Shown here: positions 14,409-22,721 of the stretch, one piece after another
How positions within the stretch are numbered: the first letter of the stretch is position 1
Layout of the letters: each line of letters starts with the position of its first letter
Origin: Streptomyces griseoflavus
GTDB taxonomy: Bacteria > Actinomycetota > Actinomycetes > Streptomycetales > Streptomycetaceae
NCBI RefSeq assembly: GCF_014649995.1
Contig: NZ_BMUC01000010.1
Location: 217,012-281,011 of the forward strand
Direction: 5' to 3'
Length of the DNA stretch: 64,000 nt
Notes under the pieces: model-generated
Databases searched by the model: none
Told to the model about the DNA's origin: nothing
Seen by the model: the letters and a program-made list of their open reading frames with translations, nothing else
Translations under genes and position numbers: made by a program

Positions 14409-15721
14409 CCGAGCCCGCCCTCGACGCCGAGGCCCTGCGCGAGCGCGCGGTCGCCTCGCTGATCACCGCGCGGGACCGCACGACGCTGCTCACCAGCTGC
14501 GTCGAGGAGGCCGACCTGACCGCGCAGCACTCGCCGCTGATGTCTCCGCTGGTGTGGGACCTCGCCCACATAGGCAACCAGGAGGAGCAGTGGCTGCTGC
14601 GGGCCGTCGCCGGCCACGAGGCGATACGGCCCGAGATCGACGGCCTGTACGACGCCTTCGAGCACCCGCGCGCCGAACGTCCGAGCCTGCCGCTGCTGCC
14701 CCCGCGGGAGGCCCGGCGGTACGCCGCCGACGTGCGCGGCCGGGCGCTGGACGTGCTGGAGGGCGCCGCGTTCCACGGGACGCGGCTGACGGAGGCGGGC
14801 TTCGCCTTCGGGATGATCGCCCAGCACGAACAGCAGCACGACGAGACGATGCTGATCACCCACCAGCTCCGCCGGGGGCCGCAGGCCCTCACCGCCCCGG
14901 ACCCGGACCCGGTGCCGCTGTACACGGGCCCGGCGGAAGTCCTCGTCCCGGGCGGCCCGTTCACCATGGGCACCTCGGACGAGCCGTGGGCGCTGGACAA
15001 CGAACGGCCCGCGCACCGGCGCGAGGTGGCGCCCTTCCACATCGACACCACTCCGGTGACGAACGCCGCGTACCAGGCGTTCATCGAGGACGGCGGCTAC
15101 GACGAGCCCCGCTGGTGGACCGCCGAGGGCTGGGCCCACATCCGCCGCACCTCCATCACCGCGCCGCTGTTCTGGCACCGGGACGGCGGGCAGTGGCTGC
15201 GGCGCCGGTTCGGCGTCACCGAGGTGGTGCCGCCGGACGAGCCGGTGCTGCACGTGTGCTGGTACGAGGCGGACGCCTACGCCCGTTGGGCCGGGCGCCG
15301 GCTGCCCACCGAGACGGAGTGGGAGAAGGCGGCGCGCCACGACCCGGCCGGTGACCGCCCGATGCGCTACCCGTGGGGCGACGCCGACCCCGGGCCCGAG
15401 CACGCCAACCTCGGCCAGCGGCACCTGCGTCCGGCGCCCGCCGGCAGCTACCCGGCCGGTGAGTCCCCGCTCGGCGTACGGCAGTTGATCGGTGACGTGT
15501 GGGAATGGACGGCCAGCGACTTCCTGCCGTACCCCGGGTTCAGGGCGTTCCCGTACAGGGAGTACTCGGAGGTGTTCTTCGGGCCGGAGCACAAGGTGCT
15601 GCGGGGCGGCTCGTTCGCCGTGGACGCGGTGGCCTGCCGGGGCACGTTCCGCAACTGGGACCTGCCGGTGCGACGGCAGATCTTCTCCGGGTTCCGCACG
15701 GCACGCTCGGAGAGCGTCTGA
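14405..15721 (+). CDS. egtB: EgtB, non-haem iron hercynylcysteine sulfoxide synthase
   Basis: 438 aa. Couples hercynine with gamma-glutamylcysteine using O2. The N-terminal DinB-like domain carries the iron ligands: His55 in LVWDLAHIGNQEEQW and the two His of AQHEQQHDETM. The C-terminal formylglycine-generating-enzyme-type domain shows VPGGPFTMGT, PVTNAAYQAFI, LPTETEWEKAA, WEWTASDFLPYPGF and RGGSFA. It starts inside the egtA stop (ATGA) and its stop shares one base with the egtC start (TGATG). Confidence 0.96.
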   Translation: MTEPALDAEALRERAVASLITARDRTTLLTSCVEEADLTAQHSPLMSPLVWDLAHIGNQEEQWLLRAVAGHEAIRPEIDGLYDAFEHPRAERPSLPLLPPREARRYAADVRGRALDVLEGAAFHGTRLTEAGFAFGMIAQHEQQHDETMLITHQLRRGPQALTAPDPDPVPLYTGPAEVLVPGGPFTMGTSDEPWALDNERPAHRREVAPFHIDTTPVTNAAYQAFIEDGGYDEPRWWTAEGWAHIRRTSITAPLFWHRDGGQWLRRRFGVTEVVPPDEPVLHVCWYEADAYARWAGRRLPTETEWEKAARHDPAGDRPMRYPWGDADPGPEHANLGQRHLRPAPAGSYPAGESPLGVRQLIGDVWEWTASDFLPYPGFRAFPYREYSEVFFGPEHKVLRGGSFAVDAVACRGTFRNWDLPVRRQIFSGFRTARSESV

Positions 15722-16524
15722 TGTGCCGCCACGTGGCCTACGTGGGGCCCGAGGCGGCGCTGGGCGAGCTGCTCGTGTCCCCGCCGCACGGCCTGTACCG
15801 GCAGTCCTGGGCGCCCCGGCGGCAGCGGTACGGCACGGTCAACGCCGACGGGTTCGGGGTGGGCTGGTACGCGCAGGACGATCCGGTGCCGGCCCGCTAC
15901 CGCCGGGCCGGGCCCGTCTGGGCGGACCTGTCGTTCGCGGACCTCGCCCGCGTGGTGCGCACGGGGGCGCTGCTGGCCGCCGTGCGGGACGCGACGCTGT
16001 CGGGCGCCGACGCGGAGGCGGCGGCGGCCCCGTTCACGGCCGGGACCTGGCTGTTCAGCCACAACGGGGCGGTGCCGGGCTGGCCCGGCTCGCTCGCGCC
16101 CCTGGTCACGGCCCTGCCCGCCGAGGACGTGCTGTCGCTGGAGGCGCGCAACGACTCCGCGTTCGTGTGGGCGCTGGTGCTGGCCCGGCTGCGGGCAGGT
16201 GACGAGGAGGGCCAGGCGCTCGCCGACACGGTCCTGGAGGTGGCCGCGGCGGCCCCCGGGGCCCGGCTCAACCTGCTGCTCACCAACGGGGACACCGTCA
16301 CCGCCACCGCCTGGGGCGACACCCTGTGGTACCTCACCCGGACCGGCGGCGGCACCGTCGTGGCGTCCGAGCCCTACGACGACGACCCGCACTGGCGGGA
16401 GGTCCCCGACCGCACCCTGCTCGCCGCGAGCCGTACGGATGTCCTGCTGACCCCGCTCAAGGAGCCCGGCGACGCCCTGTCGTCCGCCGGCGCGCCCGCA
16501 CCATCGAGGGAGCCCCTTACGTGA
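15721..16524 (+). CDS. egtC: EgtC, class II glutamine amidotransferase-type amidohydrolase
   Basis: 267 aa. Removes the gamma-glutamyl group from the EgtB product. Begins MCRHVAYVG, with Cys2 the N-terminal nucleophile after Met removal; NADGFGVGWYA and FSHNGAVPGW are typical of class II amidotransferases. Start and stop overlap neighbours by 1 and 4 nt (GTGA with egtD), so it is translationally coupled in the egt operon. Confidence 0.95.
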   Translation: MCRHVAYVGPEAALGELLVSPPHGLYRQSWAPRRQRYGTVNADGFGVGWYAQDDPVPARYRRAGPVWADLSFADLARVVRTGALLAAVRDATLSGADAEAAAAPFTAGTWLFSHNGAVPGWPGSLAPLVTALPAEDVLSLEARNDSAFVWALVLARLRAGDEEGQALADTVLEVAAAAPGARLNLLLTNGDTVTATAWGDTLWYLTRTGGGTVVASEPYDDDPHWREVPDRTLLAASRTDVLLTPLKEPGDALSSAGAPAPSREPLT

Positions 16525-17483
16525 GTCCGTTCCGTCTCACCCGCACCCTGCCCGAGGACACCACCGGCGCCGCCCTGCGCGCCGACATCCGGGAGGGCCT
16601 GACCGGCAGTCCCAAGTCGCTGCCGCCGAAGTGGTTCTACGACGCCCGGGGCAGCGAACTCTTCGAGGAGATCACCGCGCTGCCCGAGTACTACCCGACG
16701 CGTGCCGAGCGCGCGATCCTGCGCGCCCGCGCGGGTGAGATCGCCGAGGCGTCGGGGGCCCGCACCCTGGTCGAACTGGGCTCCGGGTCATCGGAGAAGA
16801 CGCGCTACCTGATCGACGCGCTCACGGAACTGCGCGCGTACGTCCCCGTCGACGTCAGCGAGAGCGCCCTCGCCCAGGCGGGGCAGGCGCTGGCCGCCGA
16901 GCGGCCGGGGCTCGACGTGCACGCGCTGATCGCCGACTTCACCGCCCTGCTGACGCTGCCCGACACTCCGGGGCCGCGGCTGGTGGCGTTCCTCGGGGGC
17001 ACCATCGGCAATCTGCTGCCCGCCGAACGGGCCGCGTTCCTCGCCTCCGTCCGCGCCCTGCTCGCGCCGGGCGACGCCCTGCTGCTGGGCACCGACCTGG
17101 TGAAGGACGAGGGGGTACTGGTCCGGGCGTACGACGACGCGGCGGGGGTGACGGCCGCGTTCAACAAGAACGTCCTGGCCGTCGTCAACCGCGAGCTGGG
17201 GGCCGACTTCGATCCGGACGCCTTCGACCACGTGGCGGTGTGGGACGCCGGCCACGAGTGGATCGAGATGCGGCTGCGTTCCCGCGCGACGCAGACGGTG
17301 AAGATCCCCGCACTGGGGCTCGCCGTGGACTTCGCGGCGGGCGAGGATCTGCGCACCGAGGTGTCGGCCAAGTTCCGCCAGGAGGGGGTGCGTACCGAAC
17401 TGTCCTCCGCGGGACTGGAGCTGACCCGGTGGTGGACGGACGAGGAGCGGCGGTTCGCGCTGTCACTGAGCACGGCCCGCTGA
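16521..17483 (+). CDS. egtD: EgtD, histidine N-alpha-methyltransferase
   Basis: 320 aa. SAM-dependent trimethylation of histidine to hercynine, first step of ergothioneine synthesis. DUF2260-type methyltransferase: PKSLPPKWFYDARGSELFE, LVELGSGSSEKTRYLID (SAM loop), FLGGTIGNLLP, LLLGTDLVKD and AAFNKNVL. GTG 16521 overlaps the egtC stop and has GAGGGAG about 9 nt upstream. No egtE (the PLP C-S lyase) follows, so that step must be encoded elsewhere or occur without it. Confidence 0.95.
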   Translation: MSPFRLTRTLPEDTTGAALRADIREGLTGSPKSLPPKWFYDARGSELFEEITALPEYYPTRAERAILRARAGEIAEASGARTLVELGSGSSEKTRYLIDALTELRAYVPVDVSESALAQAGQALAAERPGLDVHALIADFTALLTLPDTPGPRLVAFLGGTIGNLLPAERAAFLASVRALLAPGDALLLGTDLVKDEGVLVRAYDDAAGVTAAFNKNVLAVVNRELGADFDPDAFDHVAVWDAGHEWIEMRLRSRATQTVKIPALGLAVDFAAGEDLRTEVSAKFRQEGVRTELSSAGLELTRWWTDEERRFALSLSTAR

Positions 17484-17504
17484 CACCGGCGGCACGAGCC
17501 GGCC

Positions 17505-18758
17505 CTAGTCGAAGGCCAGGGCCTCGGTGATGCGCCCGGCGGCGCGTCGGGCCTCCGTGGCCGGGTCCGCGCCCCTGAGCACCTTCGTCATGTACTCCTT
17601 GATCGGGTTGTCCGCCTCGACCTCGCTCCACTGGGGTGTGCCGGGGGTCGCCCGGCCCTGGGCGGCTCCGGCCGCCATGGCCGCGACCCCCTCCTCCCCG
17701 GCGACCGCGCCGGCGAGGGACGCCTTGTTGGGGACGTAGTTCATGGTGCGGGCGAGATCGGTGTTCCAGCGCTCGCCGGTGAGTGCCGCGACCACCTCGA
17801 TCGCGGCGTCCCGGACGTCGGTGTTGGCGGGCACGACGAGGTCGGAGCCGCCGGTGAAGACGGAGCCGGCGGTGCCGGCCTTCCTGCCGGGGACGGGGAA
17901 GTACCCCAACTTGCCCTCGAGCGCCGGATTCTGCTTCAGAATGGCACGCGCCACCCCGGGTACGGCCACGATCTGCGCGACGCGGCCGTCGGCGAACACC
18001 CCGGCCTGCGGGGGGTGTTCCTCGTCGGCGTCGACCGGTCCGTCGCCGAGCGCCTGGAGCCGCCGGTAGAAGTCCATGCCGCGCAGCGCCTGTGGGCTGT
18101 CGAGGGTGCCGCGCCAGACGCCGTCCCGGTTCGTGGCGAGTTCGCCGCCCTCTTCCCAGATGAATCCGGCGAGCGTGTACCAGTCCTGCCCGGCGAGGTA
18201 GATGCCCTGGCCGTCTCCGGTGTCGAGCTTCTCGGTGAGGGTGAGCCACTCGTCGCGGGTCTCCGGCGGCGCGGTGACGCCCGCTTCCCGGAAGAGGTCC
18301 TTGCGGTAGATGACGACGCGGTTGGCGGCGTACCAGGGGATGCCGTACTGCTGGGAGCCCCACTGGCCGGGTTCGGCGAGGCCGGGCAGCCAGTCGTCGC
18401 GGCCCCAGTCCCGCATCGACTCCAGGGTGAGGTCGAGCAGTCCGTCGCCCTCCGCGTACGTGGCGACCTGGGTGTTGCCGACCTCGATGACGTCCGGCCC
18501 GTCGGGCTCGTCGGTCTCCAGCGCCCGCTGCACCTTCTCGCCGATGCCGGTCCACTCCTGGACGCGGACGTCGAGGTCGATGTCCGTGTGCTCGCGCTCG
18601 AACTCCTCGGTGAAGCGGTCCAGGTACTCCTGAGAGGCACTGTGCTGCATCACCCACACGGTGACCGTGCGCCGTTCCGGTTCGCTGCCGGGCAGCATTC
18701 CGCAGCCGCTGAGCAGGGTGGCGGACACACAGACGAGGGCGAGCAGACGGCGTCTCAC
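17505..18758 (-). CDS. Orphan ABC-transporter sugar-binding lipoprotein
   Basis: 417 aa from GTG 18758. Lipoprotein signal: VRRRLLALVCVSATLLSGC with the lipobox LLSGC. Extracellular solute-binding family 1 features include VTVWVMQHSASQEYLDRF, YGIPWYAANRVVIYRKDLF, TLAGFIWEEGGEL and GGSDLVVPANT. No permease or ATPase gene adjoins, so it would have to dock with components encoded elsewhere. A DasR-like palindrome at 18838-18851 suggests amino-sugar or carbohydrate control. It runs convergent to egtD. Confidence 0.9.
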   Translation of the reverse strand: MRRRLLALVCVSATLLSGCGMLPGSEPERRTVTVWVMQHSASQEYLDRFTEEFEREHTDIDLDVRVQEWTGIGEKVQRALETDEPDGPDVIEVGNTQVATYAEGDGLLDLTLESMRDWGRDDWLPGLAEPGQWGSQQYGIPWYAANRVVIYRKDLFREAGVTAPPETRDEWLTLTEKLDTGDGQGIYLAGQDWYTLAGFIWEEGGELATNRDGVWRGTLDSPQALRGMDFYRRLQALGDGPVDADEEHPPQAGVFADGRVAQIVAVPGVARAILKQNPALEGKLGYFPVPGRKAGTAGSVFTGGSDLVVPANTDVRDAAIEVVAALTGERWNTDLARTMNYVPNKASLAGAVAGEEGVAAMAAGAAQGRATPGTPQWSEVEADNPIKEYMTKVLRGADPATEARRAAGRITEALAFD

Positions 18759-18837
18759 GTGGGGACCTGTTTCTGTCTGACGTACAGGGCGGCCCGACGT
18801 GGGGGGCGAGCGGAGGCTCGTGCGGGTGACCAGCATC

Positions 18838-18851
18838 TTGGTATGGACCAA
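18838..18851. promoter_or_regulatory. DasR-like (dre) operator upstream of the orphan binding protein
   Basis: TTGGTATGGACCAA is an inverted repeat (TTGGT/ACCAA). Its central TGGTATGGACCA matches the Streptomyces DasR-responsive element core TGGTCTAGACCA at 10 of 12 positions. Its centre is 87 bp upstream of the lipoprotein start. DasR is the GntR-family N-acetylglucosamine regulator. Other GntR or LacI proteins could also use such a site. Confidence 0.5.
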
Positions 18852-18984
18852 TGGTCAGGTCAAGCCGTGAGGCGAACGAGGGCGACGCCTCGCGCCCGGC
18901 GGCATGGTGGGGCACTGTGGAGTGACGTGTGACACGAGCGGCGCCCGGTGCGGCGGACGGCCCGCCGGGGAGAGGAGCAGCAGC

Positions 18985-19200
18985 ATGTCGGACCACACCT
19001 ACCGCGTCACGGAGATCGTCGGCACCTCGCCCGAGGGCGTCGACCAGGCCGTGCGCAACGGCATCGAGCGCGCGTCGCAGACGCTGCGCAATCTGGACTG
19101 GTTCGAGGTGAACCAGGTGCGCGGCCAGATCGAGGACGGGCGGATCGCGCACTGGCAGGTGGGGATCAAGGTCGGTTTCCGCCTGGAGGAGACGGACTGA
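18985..19200 (+). CDS. Dodecin-family flavin-binding protein
   Basis: 71 aa, the usual dodecin length. Dodecins assemble into dodecamers that store or buffer flavins (or CoA in bacteria). The fold signature is complete: VTEIVGTSPEGVDQAV, then LDWFEVNQVRGQIEDG with the flavin-stacking Trp, then WQVGIKVGFRLEE. ATG 18985 is preceded by GAGAGGAG. It is a single-gene unit divergent from the binding-protein gene. Confidence 0.95.
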   Translation: MSDHTYRVTEIVGTSPEGVDQAVRNGIERASQTLRNLDWFEVNQVRGQIEDGRIAHWQVGIKVGFRLEETD

Positions 19201-19237
19201 GCGGGGCCGTCTCCCGAGCTCCGGCCGGCTGGGCGGC

Positions 19238-19729
19238 TCAGGTCCGCCCTTCGCGCTCCTGAGCGTCCTTCAGCTCCCCGGACGGGGCCGTCCAGCGGGC
19301 CTGGACGACCGTGAAACCGGCCCGCCGGGCGTCCAGGCAGACCAGTTCGTCGTCGTCCACCAGGACGCGGATCTCCCGGGCCCGGGCCAGACGGCGGAGG
19401 ATCGCCAGCTTGGTGTGCCGGGCGGGCCTGCGGTCGGCGTTGCCGCGCATGTGCACGTCGCCCTTCGGCAGCCCCTGCGCGGCGAGCCAGTCCACGGTGT
19501 CGCGCCGGCAGCGCTCGGGCCGCCCGGTGAGGTAGACGATCTCGCACTCCCGCGCGCTCTCCCGGACCAGCGCGACACCCTCGGTGAGCGGGGGGTCGGC
19601 GGGCGCCGCGGCGAAGAAGGCGTCCCAGTCGCGCGGCCGGCGCTCCAGGAAGTGCTGCCGGTGCGCGGTGTCGGCGAGGGTGTTGTCGAGGTCGAACACG
19701 GCCAGCGGCCGCTCGTCGCGGTCGGTCAC
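19238..19729 (-). CDS. HAD-superfamily phosphatase of the PNKP 3'-phosphatase type
   Basis: 163 aa. Motif I is AVFDLDNTLAD (the nucleophile Asp and acid Asp two residues later), motif II is YLTGRPERCR, the Lys motif lies in RHTKLAILRRL, and motif IV is VLVDDDELVCLDA. The LTGR-x-E arrangement is like polynucleotide kinase 3'-phosphatase domains, but there is no kinase domain. The start is GTG 19729. The substrate is unknown. Confidence 0.82.
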   Translation of the reverse strand: MTDRDERPLAVFDLDNTLADTAHRQHFLERRPRDWDAFFAAAPADPPLTEGVALVRESARECEIVYLTGRPERCRRDTVDWLAAQGLPKGDVHMRGNADRRPARHTKLAILRRLARAREIRVLVDDDELVCLDARRAGFTVVQARWTAPSGELKDAQEREGRT

Positions 19730-19789
19730 ACCGCCACTCTAGACACCTGACGGACGGAATCCTGGGGGCGCCCGGGTGTTGAACACGGT

Positions 19790-20788
19790 ATGAGTTCCGT
19801 CATCGCCTCGGCCCGCTTCTCCGTCCTCGACCGCAGCCGCACGCGCGAGGGGCACACCGGCCCCGAGGCGCTGCGGGACACCGTCGCCCTGGCGCGGGAG
19901 GCGGAGCGCCTCGGCTACCACCGGTTCTGGGTCTCGGAGCACCACGGCGTGCCGGGCGTGGCCGGTTCGGCGCCGACGGTGCTGGCCGCCGCCGTGGCCG
20001 GCGCGACCCGGACGATCCGCGTCGGCACCGGCGGGGTCATGCTGCCCAACCACCGGCCGCTCGTCGTGGCCGAGCAGTTCGGCGTGCTCGAGTCGCTGTT
20101 CCCGGGGCGCGTGGACATGGGTCTGGGACGCTCGGTCGGCTTCACCGACGGCGTGCGCAGGGCGCTGGGCCGCGACAAGGACGACGCCGACGACTTCGCC
20201 GCGCAGCTCGACGAGTTGCTCGGCTGGTTCCTGGGCGCCTCCCCCACGGGGGTGCGGGCCCGGCCGTCCGAAGGCCTCACCGTGCCGCCCTTCGTGCTGG
20301 CCATGGGCGAGGGCGCGTCCGTCGCGGCGGCCGCGGGCCTGCCGCTGGTCATCGGCGACCTCCGGGACCGCGACCGGATGCGGCGCGGCATCGACCGCTA
20401 CCGGGCGCGTTTCCGTCCGTCGCGGTGGGCGAGCGAACCGTACGTCGTCGTCTCCGGCACGGTCGCGGTGGCCGCCACCCCCGAACGGGCCCGGCGGCTG
20501 CTGATCCCGGAGGCCTGGTCGATGGCGTACTCCCGCACGCACGGCACCTTCCCGCCGCTGCCGCCCGCCGAGCGCGTCGAGTCGCTGGCCATGACCGCGA
20601 AGGAGCGCGGCTTCTACGAGGCCGGGCTGGCCGGTCAGCTCGCGGGCACGGAGGAGGAAGTGGCGGACGGGCTGGAGTCGTTGCTGAAGGACACGGGCGC
20701 GCAGGAGGTGCTCGTCACCACCAGCACCCACGACCGGGAGGCGCTGCTGGACTCCTACCGGCGGCTCGCCGCGATCGCCGGTCTGTGA
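19790..20788 (+). CDS. LLM-class flavin-dependent oxidoreductase
   Basis: 332 aa. Bacterial luciferase-like TIM barrel, MsnO8-type: FSVLDRSRTREGHTGPEALRDTV, FWVSEHHGVPGVAGSAP, VGTGGVMLPNHRPLVVAEQFG and a C-terminal EVLVTTSTHDREALLDSYRRLA. Uses FMNH2 or F420; which one cannot be read from sequence. It is followed directly by a strong terminator hairpin. Confidence 0.9.
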   Translation: MSSVIASARFSVLDRSRTREGHTGPEALRDTVALAREAERLGYHRFWVSEHHGVPGVAGSAPTVLAAAVAGATRTIRVGTGGVMLPNHRPLVVAEQFGVLESLFPGRVDMGLGRSVGFTDGVRRALGRDKDDADDFAAQLDELLGWFLGASPTGVRARPSEGLTVPPFVLAMGEGASVAAAAGLPLVIGDLRDRDRMRRGIDRYRARFRPSRWASEPYVVVSGTVAVAATPERARRLLIPEAWSMAYSRTHGTFPPLPPAERVESLAMTAKERGFYEAGLAGQLAGTEEEVADGLESLLKDTGAQEVLVTTSTHDREALLDSYRRLAAIAGL

Positions 20789-20790
20789 GG

Positions 20791-20835
20791 GCAGCGCCGC
20801 GCGCCGGTGACGGACCCACCGGCGCGCGGCGCTGC
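20791..20835. terminator. Bidirectional terminator hairpin between convergent genes
   Basis: Perfect 19-bp stem (20791-20809 with 20817-20835) and a 7-nt loop, 2 nt after the oxidoreductase stop and 25 nt from the convergent PRC-barrel gene end. No T-run, as is usual in Streptomyces. Confidence 0.85.
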
Positions 20836-20860
20836 GGGAGTGATGCGGGGGCCGGTGCTC

Positions 20861-21808
20861 CTACTCCCTGCCCTTGCCGGGGACGTCGCGGCCCCGGCGT
20901 CCGGAGTCCTCGTCCATCTCGGTCTCCGCCTCGATGCGCTCCTTGCGGACGCGGCCGCGGACCGTCGTCTCCTCCGACTTCTCCTCCGTCGTCATCCTGA
21001 CCCGCTCCACCGGCACCGTCTCGGTCGTCACGACGGGGCGTTCCTCGTGCAGGGTGACCTCGTGCTCGGCCTCCGAGATCTCCGGGCCCTCCATGGCCTC
21101 GCCCCGGTTGGCCTCGGTGATCGGCTCACGCTCCACGCGTACTTCCTCGTGGCGCACGGGCACGGTCTGCTGGACCTCCTCGGTGACCACGTACTTGCGC
21201 AGCCTGGCCCGTCCGGCCTCGCGGCGTTCGACGCTGACGTGCATCTGCTCCTCGGAGCGGGTCATGGCGTCGTCACGCGGTCCCGTGCGGGCCTCGCCGC
21301 GGTGACCCGCGGCTCCCGGCGTTCCGGCCGTCCTGCCCGGCTCGGGTGCGGTGCCCGCCGCTCCGGCCGCGCCCGCGACGCCGGCGGCACCGGCCGTACC
21401 CGTGCCGGCCGTGCCCGTACCCGTGCCCGTACCGGCCGTGCCCGTGCCGGTCCCGCCTTCACGCTCGGCCGGGTCGCCCAGGACGGAGTCCCAGTTGATG
21501 CCGTAGTACTCGTACAGACGCTGCTCCTCGTCCACCGACAGGTGACCGCCCGCGTCGATGTCGACGTTGGGAGCGCCCTTGATCTTGTCCTTGCGGTAGG
21601 GGACCTCGAGGTGGTCCTTCACCAGAGCGGCGTCGCGCATGGGGACGAACGACTCGCTGGACCCGAACATGCCCGTTTTGACGGTCACCCACTCGGGGCG
21701 TCCGCTCGCGTCGTCGAGGAAGACGTGCTTCGCGTCGCCGATCTTGTTGCCGTCCCCGTCGTACACGGGGTGATCCAGAAGGATCGAGATCTCTTCGCGG
21801 GTGATCAT
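20861..21808 (-). CDS. PRC-barrel and DUF2382 (YsnF/AvaK-type) stress protein
   Basis: 315 aa. N-terminal PRC barrel (ITREEISILLDHPVYDGDGNKIGDAKHVFLDD, residues 1-80 roughly) and C-terminal DUF2382 with repeated EEVQQTVPVRHEEVRVERE-like heptads (about 200-300). They are joined by a Gly/Thr/Ala-rich linker (residues 117-160) made of GTGTAGTG-like units. The family is linked to osmotic and general stress in actinobacteria. An AT-richer patch at 21850-21905 upstream is the likely promoter region, but I cannot place a sigma consensus with confidence. Confidence 0.9.
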   Translation of the reverse strand: MITREEISILLDHPVYDGDGNKIGDAKHVFLDDASGRPEWVTVKTGMFGSSESFVPMRDAALVKDHLEVPYRKDKIKGAPNVDIDAGGHLSVDEEQRLYEYYGINWDSVLGDPAEREGGTGTGTAGTGTGTGTAGTGTAGAAGVAGAAGAAGTAPEPGRTAGTPGAAGHRGEARTGPRDDAMTRSEEQMHVSVERREAGRARLRKYVVTEEVQQTVPVRHEEVRVEREPITEANRGEAMEGPEISEAEHEVTLHEERPVVTTETVPVERVRMTTEEKSEETTVRGRVRKERIEAETEMDEDSGRRGRDVPGKGRE

Positions 21809-21911
21809 CTTCCATCACCCTCCCTTCGGGAGTCGTTCCTCTCCGGTTCTCCTGATCAGCGACCCGAAAACGGAACAAATGACACAAAAAGCACTTACTT
21901 TTGGACAGTGC

Positions 21912-22721
21912 TCACCGGTGGTGGCCACCGGCACCGTCCCGCTGGCCCGGCACGCCCGGCGCCTGTGCCGCGCGGGCCAGGGCACGACGGTCTCCGTGGC
22001 GGCCCGGCGGGATGGGTTCCTCCACCTCGATCTCGGCGGTCAGGCCACGGGCCGACGCCACCCGCCACAGGGAGGCGAGCAGGGTGTCGTCCCCGACGAA
22101 GGCGGGCGCGGTGGCCGGTCCGCCCCGTCCGTCCCGGTAGCGGATACGGACCGGCTGCACCGGGACCCCGGCGTCCAGCGCGGCCTGGAACACCGCGCGG
22201 CGGAACTCCCCCCGCGCCCGTCCGCACCAGGTGCTGCCCTCCGGGAACGCGGCGACCGCCGCACCGGAGCGCAGGATCCCGGTGAGCACGGCGACCGTGT
22301 CCGGCAGGGCCCGCAGCCGGTCGCGGTCGATGAACACCACGCCCGCGCGGGCGGCCAGGGCCCCCGCGACGGGCCAGCGCCGTATCTCCGACTTGGCCAG
22401 CGGCCGCGCCGGGCGGACCGCGGCGAGCAGGGGGACGTCCAGCCACGAGATGTGGTGGGCGACCAGCAGCAGTCCGCCGGTGGGCGGGGCGGCGCCGGCG
22501 ACCCGGACCCGGACCCCGGCCGCCCGCACGATCCACCGGCACCACCGGCGCACCGGGCCGGCCGGGATCCACCGGCCGAACGGCAGCAGCGCGATCCCGG
22601 TGAGCAGCAGCACCCCGACCGCCGCCAGCCGCAGCACGGCCCGCGGTACGGCCGTCCCGCTGCGCGTACGGTCCACGCAGCCCCGGGGGGTGCAGGGCGC
22701 CCCCGGCAGCCAGACGCTCAT
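21912..22721 (-). CDS. 1-acyl-sn-glycerol-3-phosphate acyltransferase-family protein, probable OlsA-type O-acyltransferase
   Basis: 269 aa. PlsC domain with the HISWLD (H-x4-D) catalytic motif, FIDRDRLRALPD and FPEGST. A hydrophobic N-terminal segment (VLRLAAVGVLLLTGIALLPF) anchors it to the membrane. It is translationally coupled to the upstream GNAT/OlsB-like gene (stop and start share one base, TGATG). Together they would N-acylate ornithine and then O-acylate the lyso-lipid to give ornithine lipids. A phospholipid LPA acyltransferase role is the alternative. Confidence 0.85.
   Translation of the reverse strand: MSVWLPGAPCTPRGCVDRTRSGTAVPRAVLRLAAVGVLLLTGIALLPFGRWIPAGPVRRWCRWIVRAAGVRVRVAGAAPPTGGLLLVAHHISWLDVPLLAAVRPARPLAKSEIRRWPVAGALAARAGVVFIDRDRLRALPDTVAVLTGILRSGAAVAAFPEGSTWCGRARGEFRRAVFQAALDAGVPVQPVRIRYRDGRGGPATAPAFVGDDTLLASLWRVASARGLTAEIEVEEPIPPGRHGDRRALARAAQAPGVPGQRDGAGGHHR

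Noticed and set aside
21809-21911. SigB-type promoter upstream of the PRC-barrel/DUF2382 gene
   Set aside because: GTTT and GGGT-like hexamers occur but with the wrong spacing.
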